The notes under the pieces are model-generated. The model saw only the letters and a list, made by a program, of their open reading frames with translations. It was not told where the DNA came from and made no database searches. From contig JASGUQ010000033.1 in NCBI GenBank assembly GCA_030057655.1, positions 59,064 through 123,063 of the forward strand: a DNA stretch of 64,000 bases, written 5' to 3'. Positions 34,693 to 44,311 of this stretch are shown one piece after another. The position numbers were made by a program, and so were the translations under genes. Position 1 is the first letter of the stretch, and each line of letters opens with the position of its first letter. This DNA is from Bacillota bacterium. Lineage in GTDB: Bacteria; Bacillota; Clostridia; Christensenellales; Aristaeellaceae.

Positions 34693-36326
34693 TCGGCACC
34701 ATTCTGATGGAGCGTTATCGCCTGGATGAACAGATCGGGGAAGGCGGCATGGCATCGGTCTTCAGGGCCATGGACTTACGAACAGGCCATCGTGTCGCTG
34801 TGAAATTCTTAAAGCAGGAACTGCAGAACAACCCCGAGTTTTTAGACCGTTTCCGCAGAGAGGCGACTGCCGCCAGCCGCATGTCGCACCACAACATCGT
34901 GAACCTGCTTGACATTGGCGACGATCCTTCAAGGCCATACCTGGTGTTTGAGTTTGTTGACGGCAAAACTTTAAAAGAGATCATTGCAGAACACGGCCAT
35001 TTGCCTGAAGGCACGGCAGTTCAGATCGCGATCCGTATTTTGTCAGCCCTGCGTCACGCGCATGAAGCCGGCGTGGTGCATCGTGACATCAAGCCTCAGA
35101 ATATCCTGGTTGACCGCCAGGGGTACATCAAGGTTGCGGACTTTGGCATCGCGCGAATGGTGGGCGCCAACACCTCCGACCTCGAGAAAAAACAGGGCGT
35201 TATGGGCTCGGTTCATTATTTTTCACCTGAGCAGGCCAAGGGCGAAACGGCAACCTTTTCTTCGGACCTGTACTCAGTTGGCTGCGTTTTATATGAAATG
35301 CTGACCGGAAAAATGCCTTTTGAGGGCGAGACCCAGGTCTCCATTGCCATGCAGCATGTTCAGGCGGAAGCAAAACCGATCCGCGAGCTGGTGAAGGATG
35401 TTTCTTCGTCTGTTGAGGCTGTTGTTATGAAGGCCATGGCAAAAGAGCCGGCTGACAGGTATCCTTCAGCGCTTTTGATGGCTCAGGCGCTGCATTCCGC
35501 TCTCTCATCAACCTCAACCAATGACGAACCTGTGTTCGTCAACGATAAAAAGCAGAAATTAAGACAAAAAGCCAGGCAAAAGGCGCTTAGCAAAGCCAGA
35601 ATCCTGATGATCCTGCTTGGTATGGTTTTGATGCTTGGCATTTTTACCGGCGCTTACTTTATTTATGTTGATATTGTCAACACCACCAAAACGCCTTTGC
35701 TGACCGGTTATCTGGTTGACCAGGCTGTTCTTGAAGCCCAAAAAGAAGGCATAAGGACCAAGATCATCAGGAACCCCAGCGCTGATGACCCCGTGGACGT
35801 CGTTATCGACCAAAGCGTTGATTTCGGCTCACCGATTAAACGCGGGGACGTCCTTTTGCTGATCGTTTCTTCAGGTCCCATCAATAAGCCGGTGCCCAAA
35901 GTAACCGGGCTTAGCCTGGAAAACGCAAGAAAACAGTTGGAGCGCGTCTCACTTGAAGTGCTGGTCGTCAGCGTCAAGATGGACCCGATGCCAAGGAACA
36001 CGGTTCTTTCCCAGGAACCGCAGGAAAACATCATGGCAGACGCAGGAAGCATTATTCAGCTTGTTGTGTCAGCCGGCCAGGTTGAGGTTCCCGACTTAAG
36101 CGGCATGATCTGGACTGAAGCGAGCGATGTTTTAAAGAAATCAAAATTGCTTCTGGGCAAGGTCGAGTATATTGAGATCGCGGATCCTGCCCAGCAGGGG
36201 CGCGTTGCCTCCCAGCTTCCCCTTGCAAAAGAATTGTCCGCTGAAGAGGCGGCGGTGGACATTGTGGTATATGTTGCCAGCAGCCCGCAGGAGAAGCCTG
36301 AACCAAATGGAGGAAATCCTTCATGA
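34689..36326 (+). CDS. pknB: PASTA-domain Ser/Thr protein kinase (PknB/PrkC family)
   Basis: Membrane kinase that senses cell wall fragments in this family and controls growth, wall synthesis or germination. Kinase domain, residues ~10-270: glycine loop IGEGGMASVF, K39 in VAVKFLK, E58, HRDIKPQN (D133) and DFG (151-153), with SPEQAKG after the activation loop. A basic juxtamembrane stretch precedes one helix (about 298-320). Three PASTA-like repeats follow outside the cell. The 545-residue length is slightly short for the family because it has three rather than four or more PASTA units. It overlaps rsgA by 4 bp. Confidence 0.97.
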   Translation: MIGTILMERYRLDEQIGEGGMASVFRAMDLRTGHRVAVKFLKQELQNNPEFLDRFRREATAASRMSHHNIVNLLDIGDDPSRPYLVFEFVDGKTLKEIIAEHGHLPEGTAVQIAIRILSALRHAHEAGVVHRDIKPQNILVDRQGYIKVADFGIARMVGANTSDLEKKQGVMGSVHYFSPEQAKGETATFSSDLYSVGCVLYEMLTGKMPFEGETQVSIAMQHVQAEAKPIRELVKDVSSSVEAVVMKAMAKEPADRYPSALLMAQALHSALSSTSTNDEPVFVNDKKQKLRQKARQKALSKARILMILLGMVLMLGIFTGAYFIYVDIVNTTKTPLLTGYLVDQAVLEAQKEGIRTKIIRNPSADDPVDVVIDQSVDFGSPIKRGDVLLLIVSSGPINKPVPKVTGLSLENARKQLERVSLEVLVVSVKMDPMPRNTVLSQEPQENIMADAGSIIQLVVSAGQVEVPDLSGMIWTEASDVLKKSKLLLGKVEYIEIADPAQQGRVASQLPLAKELSAEEAAVDIVVYVASSPQEKPEPNGGNPS

Positions 36327-37204
36327 TGATGAGTGGAAGGCTGGTCCAGGGGCGCGGCGGCCTGTATACTGCCAGGGACGAGAACGGGCAGGAGTATGTC
36401 CTCAGAGCCAAAAACCGTTTTAGAAGAGAGGGAATCAGACCGCTGGTCGGCGACATGGTTCGCTTTACACCGGGAAAATTGGATGAGCACGGCTGGATTG
36501 AGGAAATTTTGCCAAGAACCAGCTACAGCATCAGGCCGCCTGTTGCCAACATCACGCAGTTGATTATTTTACTTGCTCCGGAGCCCCAGGCAGATCTGCT
36601 GCTGTTGGACAAGCTTCTCATTTTTGCTTTCCGTCAGGGGATCATCCCTCTGGTTCTGGTCAACAAATCCGACCTGGATGATGAATTGGGCGAGAGTATT
36701 AAAAAATCCTACGAACCCGCGGGTGTCAGGGTGATCGCAGCCAGCGCCTATGAGAAAACAGGATTTGATGAACTGAAGGGCCTGATGAAAGGCCATATCA
36801 ACTGCTTTGCCGGACAGTCCGGCGTCGGGAAAAGCACGCTGATTTCGCGCCTGACAGGTTTTGATCTGGAGACAGGCGCGGTCAGCCGAAAAACCAGAAG
36901 GGGCAGGCAGACGACGAGGCACATCTCTTTTATCGAGCAAGACGGCTTCACCCTGCTGGACACCCCTGGTTTCAGCCTGTTTGAACTGCCCGATGAGGTG
37001 GAGCCGGAACACCTTCGTGATTTCTATCCGGAGTTCACAGACCTTCAAAGCGGCTGCCGGTTTGAGGTATGCCTGCATAACAAGGAGCCTGACTGCGCTG
37101 TTCAAAACGCGATGGAACAAGGATCGCTTGACCCTGGCAGGCTTGAAAGATATCGTATTTTATTGGATACCCAGATTGAGAAAAGGAGCAATCGTTATGC
37201 TTGA
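36323..37204 (+). CDS. rsgA: Small ribosomal subunit biogenesis GTPase RsgA
   Basis: A circularly permuted GTPase that checks late assembly of the 30S subunit. The 293-residue protein has an N-terminal OB fold, then G4 NKSDLDDE, G1 GQSGVGKSTLISRL, and G3 DTPGFSLFELP in the permuted order. The C-terminal zinc finger is built from CRFEVCLHNKEPDC. The start follows GGAGGAAATCCTTC. It overlaps rpe by 8 bp. Confidence 0.98.
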   Translation: MMMSGRLVQGRGGLYTARDENGQEYVLRAKNRFRREGIRPLVGDMVRFTPGKLDEHGWIEEILPRTSYSIRPPVANITQLIILLAPEPQADLLLLDKLLIFAFRQGIIPLVLVNKSDLDDELGESIKKSYEPAGVRVIAASAYEKTGFDELKGLMKGHINCFAGQSGVGKSTLISRLTGFDLETGAVSRKTRRGRQTTRHISFIEQDGFTLLDTPGFSLFELPDEVEPEHLRDFYPEFTDLQSGCRFEVCLHNKEPDCAVQNAMEQGSLDPGRLERYRILLDTQIEKRSNRYA

Positions 37205-37835
37205 AATCGCACCCTCTGTCCTTGCAGCCCACCCCTTATATGTCGCCCGGGATGTCAAACGCCTTGTTGATGCAGGGATCAAAGTGCTTCACCTGGATAT
37301 CATGGACGGCCATTTTGTGCCGAACATTTCCTTTGGACCGGCCATGGTTTCATCGCTCAGCAAAGAATTTCCGGGGATCGAACTGGATGTGCATTTGATG
37401 CTGGCGGAACCGGAAAAGTATACAGATACTTTTATGAAAGCAGGGGCGCACAGCATCACCATTCACAGTGAGATCAGCGCGGATTTGCTGCCCATCCTCA
37501 TGAGCATAAAACGCGCCGGCATCAAAGCAGGCCTTTCCGTTAAACCGGGCACCCAAATAGACAGGATCAGTTCTTATCTTGATTTGATTGATCTGGTGCT
37601 GGTGATGTCTGTTGAACCGGGCTTTGGCGGCCAGAAACTGATACCGGACACCTTGCCAAAAATCAGCCTGCTCAGGGAGAGGGGATTTACCGGAACCATC
37701 AGCGTGGACGGCGGTGTGAACCTGGAGAACAGCCGGGAGGTTCTTTCCTATGGCGCGAACAGGCTGGTGATGGGGACGGCCGCCTTTACCGCGGAAGATC
37801 CAAAAGCGCTGTTTGACCAACTTCTGAGCACATGA
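37197..37835 (+). CDS. rpe: Ribulose-phosphate 3-epimerase
   Basis: Interconverts ribulose 5-phosphate and xylulose 5-phosphate in the pentose phosphate pathway. The 212-residue TIM barrel has IAPSVLAAHP, the metal-binding HLDIMDGHFVPNISFGP, VMSVEPGFGGQKL and SVDGGVN. The ATG at 37197 follows AAAGGAGCAATCGTT. It overlaps rsgA by 8 bp and rsmA by 4 bp. Confidence 0.98.
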   Translation: MLEIAPSVLAAHPLYVARDVKRLVDAGIKVLHLDIMDGHFVPNISFGPAMVSSLSKEFPGIELDVHLMLAEPEKYTDTFMKAGAHSITIHSEISADLLPILMSIKRAGIKAGLSVKPGTQIDRISSYLDLIDLVLVMSVEPGFGGQKLIPDTLPKISLLRERGFTGTISVDGGVNLENSREVLSYGANRLVMGTAAFTAEDPKALFDQLLST

Positions 37836-38653
37836 ATCCTCCCATTCAGGATTTTCAGTACAAGATCTCGCTGGGTCAAAATTTTATTTTTGACGAGGCC
37901 CTTTTGTCTTCGCTTGTAGAGCAAACCCCGTTGAAACCGGGGGATGCTGTGCTTGAGATTGGCGCCGGCAGGGGGGACCTGACTTTGATGCTTGCAAAAA
38001 AGGCCGGTCAGGTGATCGCCCTTGAGATCGATGAGCGGCTTGAGAAGGTTCTTTTGGATCGCTTTTCACGTTTGGACAACATTCGCCTGGTCATGGGGGA
38101 CGTCATGAAAACGGACCTTGGCGCTTTGATGGAACCCTATGGCGTTTTTCATGTTGTCGCCAACCTTCCCTATTATCTGACTACGCCCATTTTAAGCATG
38201 CTGTTCCGAACGAGCCTGCCGGTTTTAAGCGTCAGCGTCATGGTTCAAAAGGAAGCTGCCCAGCGCGTTCTGGCAAAGCCCGGGACGCCGGAGTATGGCC
38301 CGCTTGCTGTGATGGCGGCTTTAAGAGGCAGGCCATACGAGACCATACAGGTGCCAGCTGCCTGCTTTACGCCCCCGCCCAAGGTGGACAGCGCCTTTCT
38401 GGTCATCCCGTTTATAGAAAACCCTTTGCTTGACGCGGGGGAGATCGCTTTATTTGAACGGGTCGTCGATTCCGCTTTCTTTATGCGCAGAAAAACCCTG
38501 CTGAATAATTTGATGAAAACATTTAATTTTACAAGGCAGCAGGCATTGAATTGCCTGAGCAACTTGGGGATTGACGAAAAAGCCCGCGGCGAGACATTGG
38601 ACCTGGATCAATTCATTGCGCTCTACCGGCAAATAAAAAACGAAATTAACTAA
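37832..38653 (+). CDS. rsmA: 16S rRNA (A1518/A1519-N6,N6)-dimethyltransferase
   Basis: Dimethylates the two adjacent adenines near the 3' end of 16S rRNA. The 273-residue protein has SLGQNFIFDEALL, SAM motif VLEIGAGRGDLTLML, the catalytic NLPYYLTTPIL and the MVQKEAAQRVLA block. It overlaps rpe by 4 bp and ends the long housekeeping run. No terminator is obvious before the next gene, which has its own promoter. Confidence 0.97.
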   Translation: MNPPIQDFQYKISLGQNFIFDEALLSSLVEQTPLKPGDAVLEIGAGRGDLTLMLAKKAGQVIALEIDERLEKVLLDRFSRLDNIRLVMGDVMKTDLGALMEPYGVFHVVANLPYYLTTPILSMLFRTSLPVLSVSVMVQKEAAQRVLAKPGTPEYGPLAVMAALRGRPYETIQVPAACFTPPPKVDSAFLVIPFIENPLLDAGEIALFERVVDSAFFMRRKTLLNNLMKTFNFTRQQALNCLSNLGIDEKARGETLDLDQFIALYRQIKNEIN

Positions 38654-38677
38654 AATGTAACAATACTGTAACACAAG

Positions 38678-38706
38678 TTTACAAATAAGAAATAACATGT
38701 TATCAT
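38678..38706 (+). promoter_or_regulatory. Promoter of the SH3/peptidoglycan-binding gene
   Basis: TTTACA (38678-38683), a 17-bp spacer and TATCAT (38701-38706), 29 bp before the start codon. Confidence 0.65.
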
Positions 38707-38735
38707 GCTCTCACCCTGAGCAAAGGAGAGCAAGC

Positions 38736-40619
38736 ATGAAACATTTTCGTTTAACAAAGTTCGCAGCCATTCTATTAAGTTTGCTGCTTTTATTATCGTT
38801 CAACGCAAAAGCGTATTCTCCCGACACCCTTTACTTAGGTCAAAGAGGAGAACTTGTCCGTGCGATGCAATCCGGTTTAAATTCAATTGGCTTTAAAGTC
38901 GTTGCGGACGGGGTTTTTGGGAAAAAGACGGAAAGCGCGGTTATTGCTTTTCAGCGGCAGCAAAAATTAACTGTGGACGGCCTTGCCGGAAAGAAGACCT
39001 TGGAACTTCTTTACCAGCTTGCGCCGCAGTTCAAGCCTGCAGGAGTTAATGCTCCTTCAGAAATTGTCCCACCAACAACCACAAAAATAGACTCAAATGA
39101 TTCAATAACAAAACCCTCAGGAACCATGTATGTTTACACCGCAAACAAAGGTTCGCTTAATTTAAGAAACAGGCCTTCCTCCGGGAAGACCACCATCGCT
39201 CAAATACCGTATGGTACTTCCGTATCTGTCTTAAGCAGCGGGAATGGCTGGACAAAGATCTCAGTTAACGGCAGGACAGGCTATGTCGTTTCCTCCTTTC
39301 TAAAACCTGAATTGAAGGAATCGGCATCGGCGCCTTCTGCTGAAGAAAAGACAAGCACCCCGAATAAAGGCAGTTTGCCAAATAAGGGGAAGCAGGCACA
39401 GGTTATCACCGCAAATCGAGGAAGTCTCAACCTGCGCAGCAGAGCGTCTTATTCCGGAACTGTTCTCATTCAGATTCCGCATGCCGCATCAGTACAGGTT
39501 TATTCAAGCAAGGGTTCCTGGAGTAAAGTTGGCTATAACAACTACACAGGCTATGTTGTCAGTTCATTTTTAAAAATGTCTTCTGCCGCTGCACAAAAAC
39601 CTGCCCCTGCAGATGCTGTAAAGCCTGATGAAACAAAACAAGACCAGGCTCAAGAAGAGCCTCAAGAAGAAAAAATCTTTTCACGCGTTCTGAAATCCGG
39701 CATGAAGGGCGCTGATGTGAAAGAACTGCAGACTCGGCTGGCTGGTCTTAAATACAAGCTGACCATCAATTCAGTGTATGACGAGAAAACAAGGGAGGCA
39801 GTCACCAGCTTTCAAAAGCAGAACTACCTGAAGGCAGACGGTATTTTTGGTTCAGCAAGCGCCGCGCTTCTTTTAAGCGGATCAGCCCGATCAGCCACCG
39901 AACCCAAACTGTCCTATACGACGCTGAGGATCGACAACAAGGGCGACAAAGTCACACAGATGCAAAAGGCGCTCAAAGCCTTAAAATACCCGCTCAGCGT
40001 CAACGGCAGCTATGATGTCCCGACCCACCAGTCTGTTGTCGCTTTCCAGCAAAGAAACGGTCTTGCGATCACCGGAGTCGCCGATCCCATGACACAGTCA
40101 GCCATTTTCTCAGCAAAAGCAAAGGATTACAGCACGCCGGCAAAAGGCATCGGCGCTTCTGAAGGAAAGGGCGGAGGGCCGTCCAAAGGTCAGGTTAAAT
40201 TGCTTCACTGGTTTAATGACGTCAAAAAAAGCGCCTCAGCTGGCCAAACTGCAACTGTGTATCATCCTGGCAGCGATTCCAGCTTTAAGGTTCGCTTTTA
40301 TTCCATGGGACATCATGCTGATTCCGAGCCATCCACCTGGAAGGACACCCAGATCATGAACCGTGCCTTTGGCACCCCCTCCTGGAACATCAACACAGTT
40401 TACGTTAAATTGCCGGACGGAAGATGGACCCTGGCTTCCATGCACAACAGGCCGCATTTGACCGGCGCTGTCAGCGCAAACGGTTTTGGAGGTCACCTTT
40501 GCATCCATTTTCTGCGGGACACGGACGAGGTGAACAGAAACGACCCCAGGTATGGAGCAAACAACCAGCGCGCAATCAGAAAAGCCTGGCTTGCCTTAAC
40601 CGGTGAAACGGTGGACTAA
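38736..40619 (+). CDS. Secreted protein with peptidoglycan-binding and SH3 domains and a possible L,D-transpeptidase-like C-terminus
   Basis: A 627-residue exported wall protein. A signal peptide (about 1-26, ending AKA) leads into a peptidoglycan-binding repeat (LYLGQRGELVRAMQSGL), two SH3b domains (each with GSLNLR and TGYVVSSFLK), and two more peptidoglycan-binding repeats (about 325-455). The last ~130 residues include HHADSEPS, PHLTGAVSANGFGGHLCIHF and a downstream basic helix. The histidine-cysteine arrangement HLCIHF recalls the catalytic HGC of YkuD-type transpeptidases, but the match is loose. The ATG at 38736 follows AAAGGAGAGCAAGC. It is monocistronic with its own promoter and terminator. 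Confidence 0.85.
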   Translation: MKHFRLTKFAAILLSLLLLLSFNAKAYSPDTLYLGQRGELVRAMQSGLNSIGFKVVADGVFGKKTESAVIAFQRQQKLTVDGLAGKKTLELLYQLAPQFKPAGVNAPSEIVPPTTTKIDSNDSITKPSGTMYVYTANKGSLNLRNRPSSGKTTIAQIPYGTSVSVLSSGNGWTKISVNGRTGYVVSSFLKPELKESASAPSAEEKTSTPNKGSLPNKGKQAQVITANRGSLNLRSRASYSGTVLIQIPHAASVQVYSSKGSWSKVGYNNYTGYVVSSFLKMSSAAAQKPAPADAVKPDETKQDQAQEEPQEEKIFSRVLKSGMKGADVKELQTRLAGLKYKLTINSVYDEKTREAVTSFQKQNYLKADGIFGSASAALLLSGSARSATEPKLSYTTLRIDNKGDKVTQMQKALKALKYPLSVNGSYDVPTHQSVVAFQQRNGLAITGVADPMTQSAIFSAKAKDYSTPAKGIGASEGKGGGPSKGQVKLLHWFNDVKKSASAGQTATVYHPGSDSSFKVRFYSMGHHADSEPSTWKDTQIMNRAFGTPSWNINTVYVKLPDGRWTLASMHNRPHLTGAVSANGFGGHLCIHFLRDTDEVNRNDPRYGANNQRAIRKAWLALTGETVD

Positions 40620-40643
40620 ATTCTTAAATTGCGAAATAAATAA

Positions 40644-40680
40644 AAAACCTTCCCGCTTTTGATCAAACAGGGAAGGTTTT
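40644..40680. terminator. Bidirectional terminator between the wall-protein gene and the antiporter cluster
   Basis: An 11-base inverted repeat (AAAACCTTCCC and its complement) around a 15-base loop, with a T run on either strand. It serves convergent transcripts ending at 40619 and 40702. Confidence 0.85.
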
Positions 40681-40701
40681 GAATATACGATACTGCTGTT
40701 C

Positions 40702-42834
40702 CTATCTGATCAGCATGAATGCCACAAGGAGAACAACGCCCAAAGCGAAGAGGATAAGGCTGAATGAGAGCGTGCGCAACAGGCGGCGCATGAATGAACT
40801 GGTATTCGACCACATATGGGCGTACAGCCTGATGTAATAATGCTCCTCTTTTGGTTTCATGCCGAATATTTTTCTAAAGGTTCCAGTTGTAACATCAGCG
40901 ACTCTGCCCAAGTTCCACGTCAGCCGGTTTCCAATGGGAACCATGGTTTGAACGTCATACACAGGTCTTAGGATGGTGCGGAGCAGAAGAACGGAGATGC
41001 CATCCACCATGCTGTCAAAAAGACAGGTAACAAAAGTCATCACATACCCTAACCCAATTCCGATCTTTTCAGAAGCATTAAACCCCAACCCAATCAAGGT
41101 TCCCAAACGCAGAAGCATCCTTAAAACCGGGCGGTAGAGGCTGTTCTCAAGGTCCAACCACTCAGGCCAGGGGTTGATGTAATCCTTCTGCCCATCATTG
41201 TTCTTGACATATAAAAGCTTGCGAACAACGAACAAATAGAGCAACAGACCGATCACCAGGGATTTTAGCCCGCCTGACAAGTTCACCCAAGCCAGATAAC
41301 TGACAGCGTGATCAGGTTCATGCGCCATCAAAAAGGGCAGGGAGCGGTTTGCAAGATCAGTCAGGATGCCTTCAGAATACAACCCCAACACGAAAAGCAG
41401 AAGAGCGGAAGCGCCGAGCGCGACAGCGGAAATAGGCGTCATCGAGGAACCGGCCTTGTCATACTCTTCCTGCTTAGTGGGGTGTTTCTCAACAAAAATC
41501 GAGATGAATAATTTCAGCATGTAGCAGAATGTCAGGCCTCCGGTAATCACAAAGACCCATTCCGCGAACTGATAGGCAAGGGCACACTCTTTTAGCTCTT
41601 GCAGGTGGTGAATGTATTCAATAATCCCTTCATGTAACAGGGTCTTGGATGCGTATCCGCTGAAATAGGGGATCCCGCTGATGGATGCGGCGCCAATCAG
41701 GAAAACAAGTTTCAGCCCATGCCGCTTGCGTCCGTAGCCCCTGATCTCGTTTAAGTTCAGTGAATGGGTGTTGATATAGATGACGCCTGCTGCCATAAAC
41801 AGAACCAGTTTGATCAGGCTGTGGTTGAGCATATGCAGCACCGTGCCCTGGGCAGCCAGCGCGTTGTGTTCTCCCAACAGCGCCTGGGTTCCAATGCCGA
41901 AGAGGATAAAACCGATCTGGCTCATGGAGGAGCAGGCCAGGGTACGCTTTAAGTCAATGGAGAACAAAGCCAGGAGCGCGCCCAAAAACATGTTGATCAG
42001 CCCGAGCAGCATCAGCAGGTTTCCCCATGAAACATCAGAAAAGAACATCCTGCTTGAAATAACCAGAATGCCAAACACCCCAACCTTTGTCAGAATGCCG
42101 CTTAAAAGCGCGCTGGCGGGCGCAGGAGCGACCGGATGTGCCTTTGGCAGCCATACATGCAGCGGGAACATACCCGCCTTTGCGCCAAAACCGATCAGGA
42201 TCAGAATACCGGGCAGGAAGTAGTCATCTCTGCTCAAGGTTTTTGAAATATTGTTCAGGTCATCAAATTTCAGGCTTCCGGTTTTCAGATGCAGCATCAT
42301 CAAACCCATCAGCATCGACATTCCGCCAAGGATGGCGATGGCCAGATAGGTCTGTCCGGCACGCCTTGCGCCCGGCGTTTCCTCATGGATGACCCAGCAA
42401 TAGCTGGTGAATGAGAGGATCTCAAAAAACATGAAAGCAGTGATCAGGTCGTCAGACAGAAAGACACCAACCGTCGCGCCCAAAGTCAGCAGGGTGAACA
42501 GGGCATATCGGCCATGCGCGTGACCATGAGCAAAATATTGCGGTGTAAACAGGGAGGTCATCAGCCACATAAAGCCCGCGACAAGTACATACAAGGACCT
42601 GAAACCATCGGCTTTCAGGTTCAATCCAAATCCGATGATCCCTTCACAGGAAAACGCAAATGTTTTTTCGTCTCCCCAGGCATTTAAGAACAGCCAGCCC
42701 GCAAGCGCGGTTACAATAAGGGTAACAAAGCCCATGAAGTAAAGCCCGCTGTCAGCCTTCTTTTTAGATAAAACATAAGAAGGAACCGCCGCTATCAGGG
42801 GGAGAGCGACCAGCAAAGGTAAGAAAATATTCAT
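40702..42834 (-). CDS. Antiporter-type subunit, NuoL/MrpA-like, with C-terminal extension
   Basis: A 710-residue membrane protein of the proton-conducting transporter family (about 14 core helices). Channel residues are kept: the helix-5 glutamate in AFMFFEILSFTSY, the helix-7 lysine in GFGAKAGMFPLHVWLP, a helix-8 lysine in LSGILTKVGVFG, and the helix-12 lysine in SGYASKTLLHEG. After residue ~530 it has an amphipathic stretch (PEWLDLENSLYRPVLR) and a last membrane helix, like the lateral arm of NuoL/HyfB-type subunits. It lacks the MbhD/MbhE tail of a full MrpA, because those parts are encoded separately upstream. It is the last gene of the cluster; start behind AAGGAGGATGAGCGG. Confidence 0.9.
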   Translation of the reverse strand: MNIFLPLLVALPLIAAVPSYVLSKKKADSGLYFMGFVTLIVTALAGWLFLNAWGDEKTFAFSCEGIIGFGLNLKADGFRSLYVLVAGFMWLMTSLFTPQYFAHGHAHGRYALFTLLTLGATVGVFLSDDLITAFMFFEILSFTSYCWVIHEETPGARRAGQTYLAIAILGGMSMLMGLMMLHLKTGSLKFDDLNNISKTLSRDDYFLPGILILIGFGAKAGMFPLHVWLPKAHPVAPAPASALLSGILTKVGVFGILVISSRMFFSDVSWGNLLMLLGLINMFLGALLALFSIDLKRTLACSSMSQIGFILFGIGTQALLGEHNALAAQGTVLHMLNHSLIKLVLFMAAGVIYINTHSLNLNEIRGYGRKRHGLKLVFLIGAASISGIPYFSGYASKTLLHEGIIEYIHHLQELKECALAYQFAEWVFVITGGLTFCYMLKLFISIFVEKHPTKQEEYDKAGSSMTPISAVALGASALLLFVLGLYSEGILTDLANRSLPFLMAHEPDHAVSYLAWVNLSGGLKSLVIGLLLYLFVVRKLLYVKNNDGQKDYINPWPEWLDLENSLYRPVLRMLLRLGTLIGLGFNASEKIGIGLGYVMTFVTCLFDSMVDGISVLLLRTILRPVYDVQTMVPIGNRLTWNLGRVADVTTGTFRKIFGMKPKEEHYYIRLYAHMWSNTSSFMRRLLRTLSFSLILFALGVVLLVAFMLIR

Positions 42835-42847
42835 CCGCTCATCCTCC

Positions 42848-44293
42848 TTAAATGGCCATAGACGCGGTCCGCGCCAGGTAGTTCAATAACGGAACAGCGA
42901 AAAAACTCAACGCGATCATCATCGCACCCAGGCTGAGCAAGGTTACTTTGTAGCCCAAATCAGTTGGCTTGATGATGCGTTCATCCTGAACAGGCCTGGT
43001 ATACATGGTGATGGCAGGCACAAGCAGATAAATGGAGGTGAGTATCGCGCTGATGATCAGAGCAAGGACGCCAAGCAGGGGCAGGATCCCGCCTTCTTGT
43101 ATGGCAGCAATGGCCAGATACCACTTGCTGACAAAGCCGATCAGGGGTGGAATGCCTGTCAACGCAAGGGAGCCAAGCGTAAAGACCGCGGAGACCATTG
43201 GCATCTTCCATCCCAGGCCGCGAAGGTGATCCACATAATAGGCGTTTGCATTCTGGTTGTAGACGCCGGAGGTGAAAAAGAGCGTGATCTTCATGATGGC
43301 ATGAAAGATCAGATGAAGAAGGGCCGCTGTCAAGCCCTCCCTGGTCATGAGCATACATCCAAAGACAATGTAGGAAAGGTTGGACACCGTGGAATATGCA
43401 ATCCGACGCTTGAGATGCTTTTCCTTGAGCGCCATGACGCAGCCAAAAACAATGGTAAAAGCGGAAAGGAACAAGGGAATGGTTTGCGCGTAGCTGTCTT
43501 TGAGCACAATGATGCCAAAAGAGAAATAGGTGACGCGGATAATCGCGAAGACACCGGATTTCACCACGGCCACCGCATGAAGCAGGCCGGTGACAGGCGT
43601 TGGGGCGACAGAGGCATCCGGCAGCCAGTCCTGCACCGGAAACACAGCGGCCTTCACACTGAACCCCAGGAAACTGAGCAGGTAGCCATTGCGCAGCTGC
43701 GTGCTGTTCTGCAGGGAGGCGGTTGTAAAGAATCCGCCCGGGACAAACTCGGTGGTCCCGCCAAAGTAAACCAGGTAAACCAAGCTGACAAAGGCGAAAG
43801 CGGATCCGCCGAGGGAGTAGTACAAGTATTTTAAGCCTGCCCTGATGGATTTCTGGCTGCCGCCATGCATGACCAGGGGGAGGGTGGACAAGGTCATCAT
43901 CTCATAGAACACATACAAAGTCAGCAGGTTCCTGCTCATCGCGATGCCCAGGGTAACCCCGTAGCTCATCATGAAGAAGGTAAAGAAAGAGGTCTGCTTT
44001 TCTTCGTTCTTCATATAGGCAATCGCGTAGATGATGGAAATTGGCCAGAGTACCGAGATAAGAGCAACAAACACTTTTCCCAGATGATCAAGGCGCAGCG
44101 CAAGATTGAGCTGCTCATTAAACCGGATCAGTTCCAGCCCCGGAATGTCTGAAAAAACAGCAATTGCAGCCAGAACGCTGGTCAGAAGACTGGCGATGAT
44201 CATGTACCAGTTCCGGACTTTGGTTTTTAACTTGATTGCCGGCATCAGCGCTCCGGCCAAAATCGGCAGCATGACGGCCAAAAGGAGAATCAT
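42848..44293 (-). CDS. Antiporter-type subunit, MrpD/NuoN-like
   Basis: A 481-residue, ~14-helix protein of the same family. Kept residues: glutamate in YVFYEMMTLSTLPLV, lysine in GFSVKAAVFPVQDWLP, lysine in AVVKSGVFAI, and lysine in GFVSKWYLA. It is the third of four such subunits in a row. The neighbouring starts are spaced by 13-19 bp, each with its own ribosome site (here AAAGGAATGCT). Whether it is closer to MrpD or NuoN/NuoM needs a tree. Confidence 0.9.
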   Translation of the reverse strand: MILLLAVMLPILAGALMPAIKLKTKVRNWYMIIASLLTSVLAAIAVFSDIPGLELIRFNEQLNLALRLDHLGKVFVALISVLWPISIIYAIAYMKNEEKQTSFFTFFMMSYGVTLGIAMSRNLLTLYVFYEMMTLSTLPLVMHGGSQKSIRAGLKYLYYSLGGSAFAFVSLVYLVYFGGTTEFVPGGFFTTASLQNSTQLRNGYLLSFLGFSVKAAVFPVQDWLPDASVAPTPVTGLLHAVAVVKSGVFAIIRVTYFSFGIIVLKDSYAQTIPLFLSAFTIVFGCVMALKEKHLKRRIAYSTVSNLSYIVFGCMLMTREGLTAALLHLIFHAIMKITLFFTSGVYNQNANAYYVDHLRGLGWKMPMVSAVFTLGSLALTGIPPLIGFVSKWYLAIAAIQEGGILPLLGVLALIISAILTSIYLLVPAITMYTRPVQDERIIKPTDLGYKVTLLSLGAMMIALSFFAVPLLNYLARTASMAI

Positions 44294-44311
44294 AGCATTC
44301 CTTTCACGATG

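Noticed and set aside
43097..43834. 245-residue open frame antisense to an antiporter subunit
   Set aside because: Lys/Gly/His-rich shadow of a membrane protein gene. No start signal or family resemblance.
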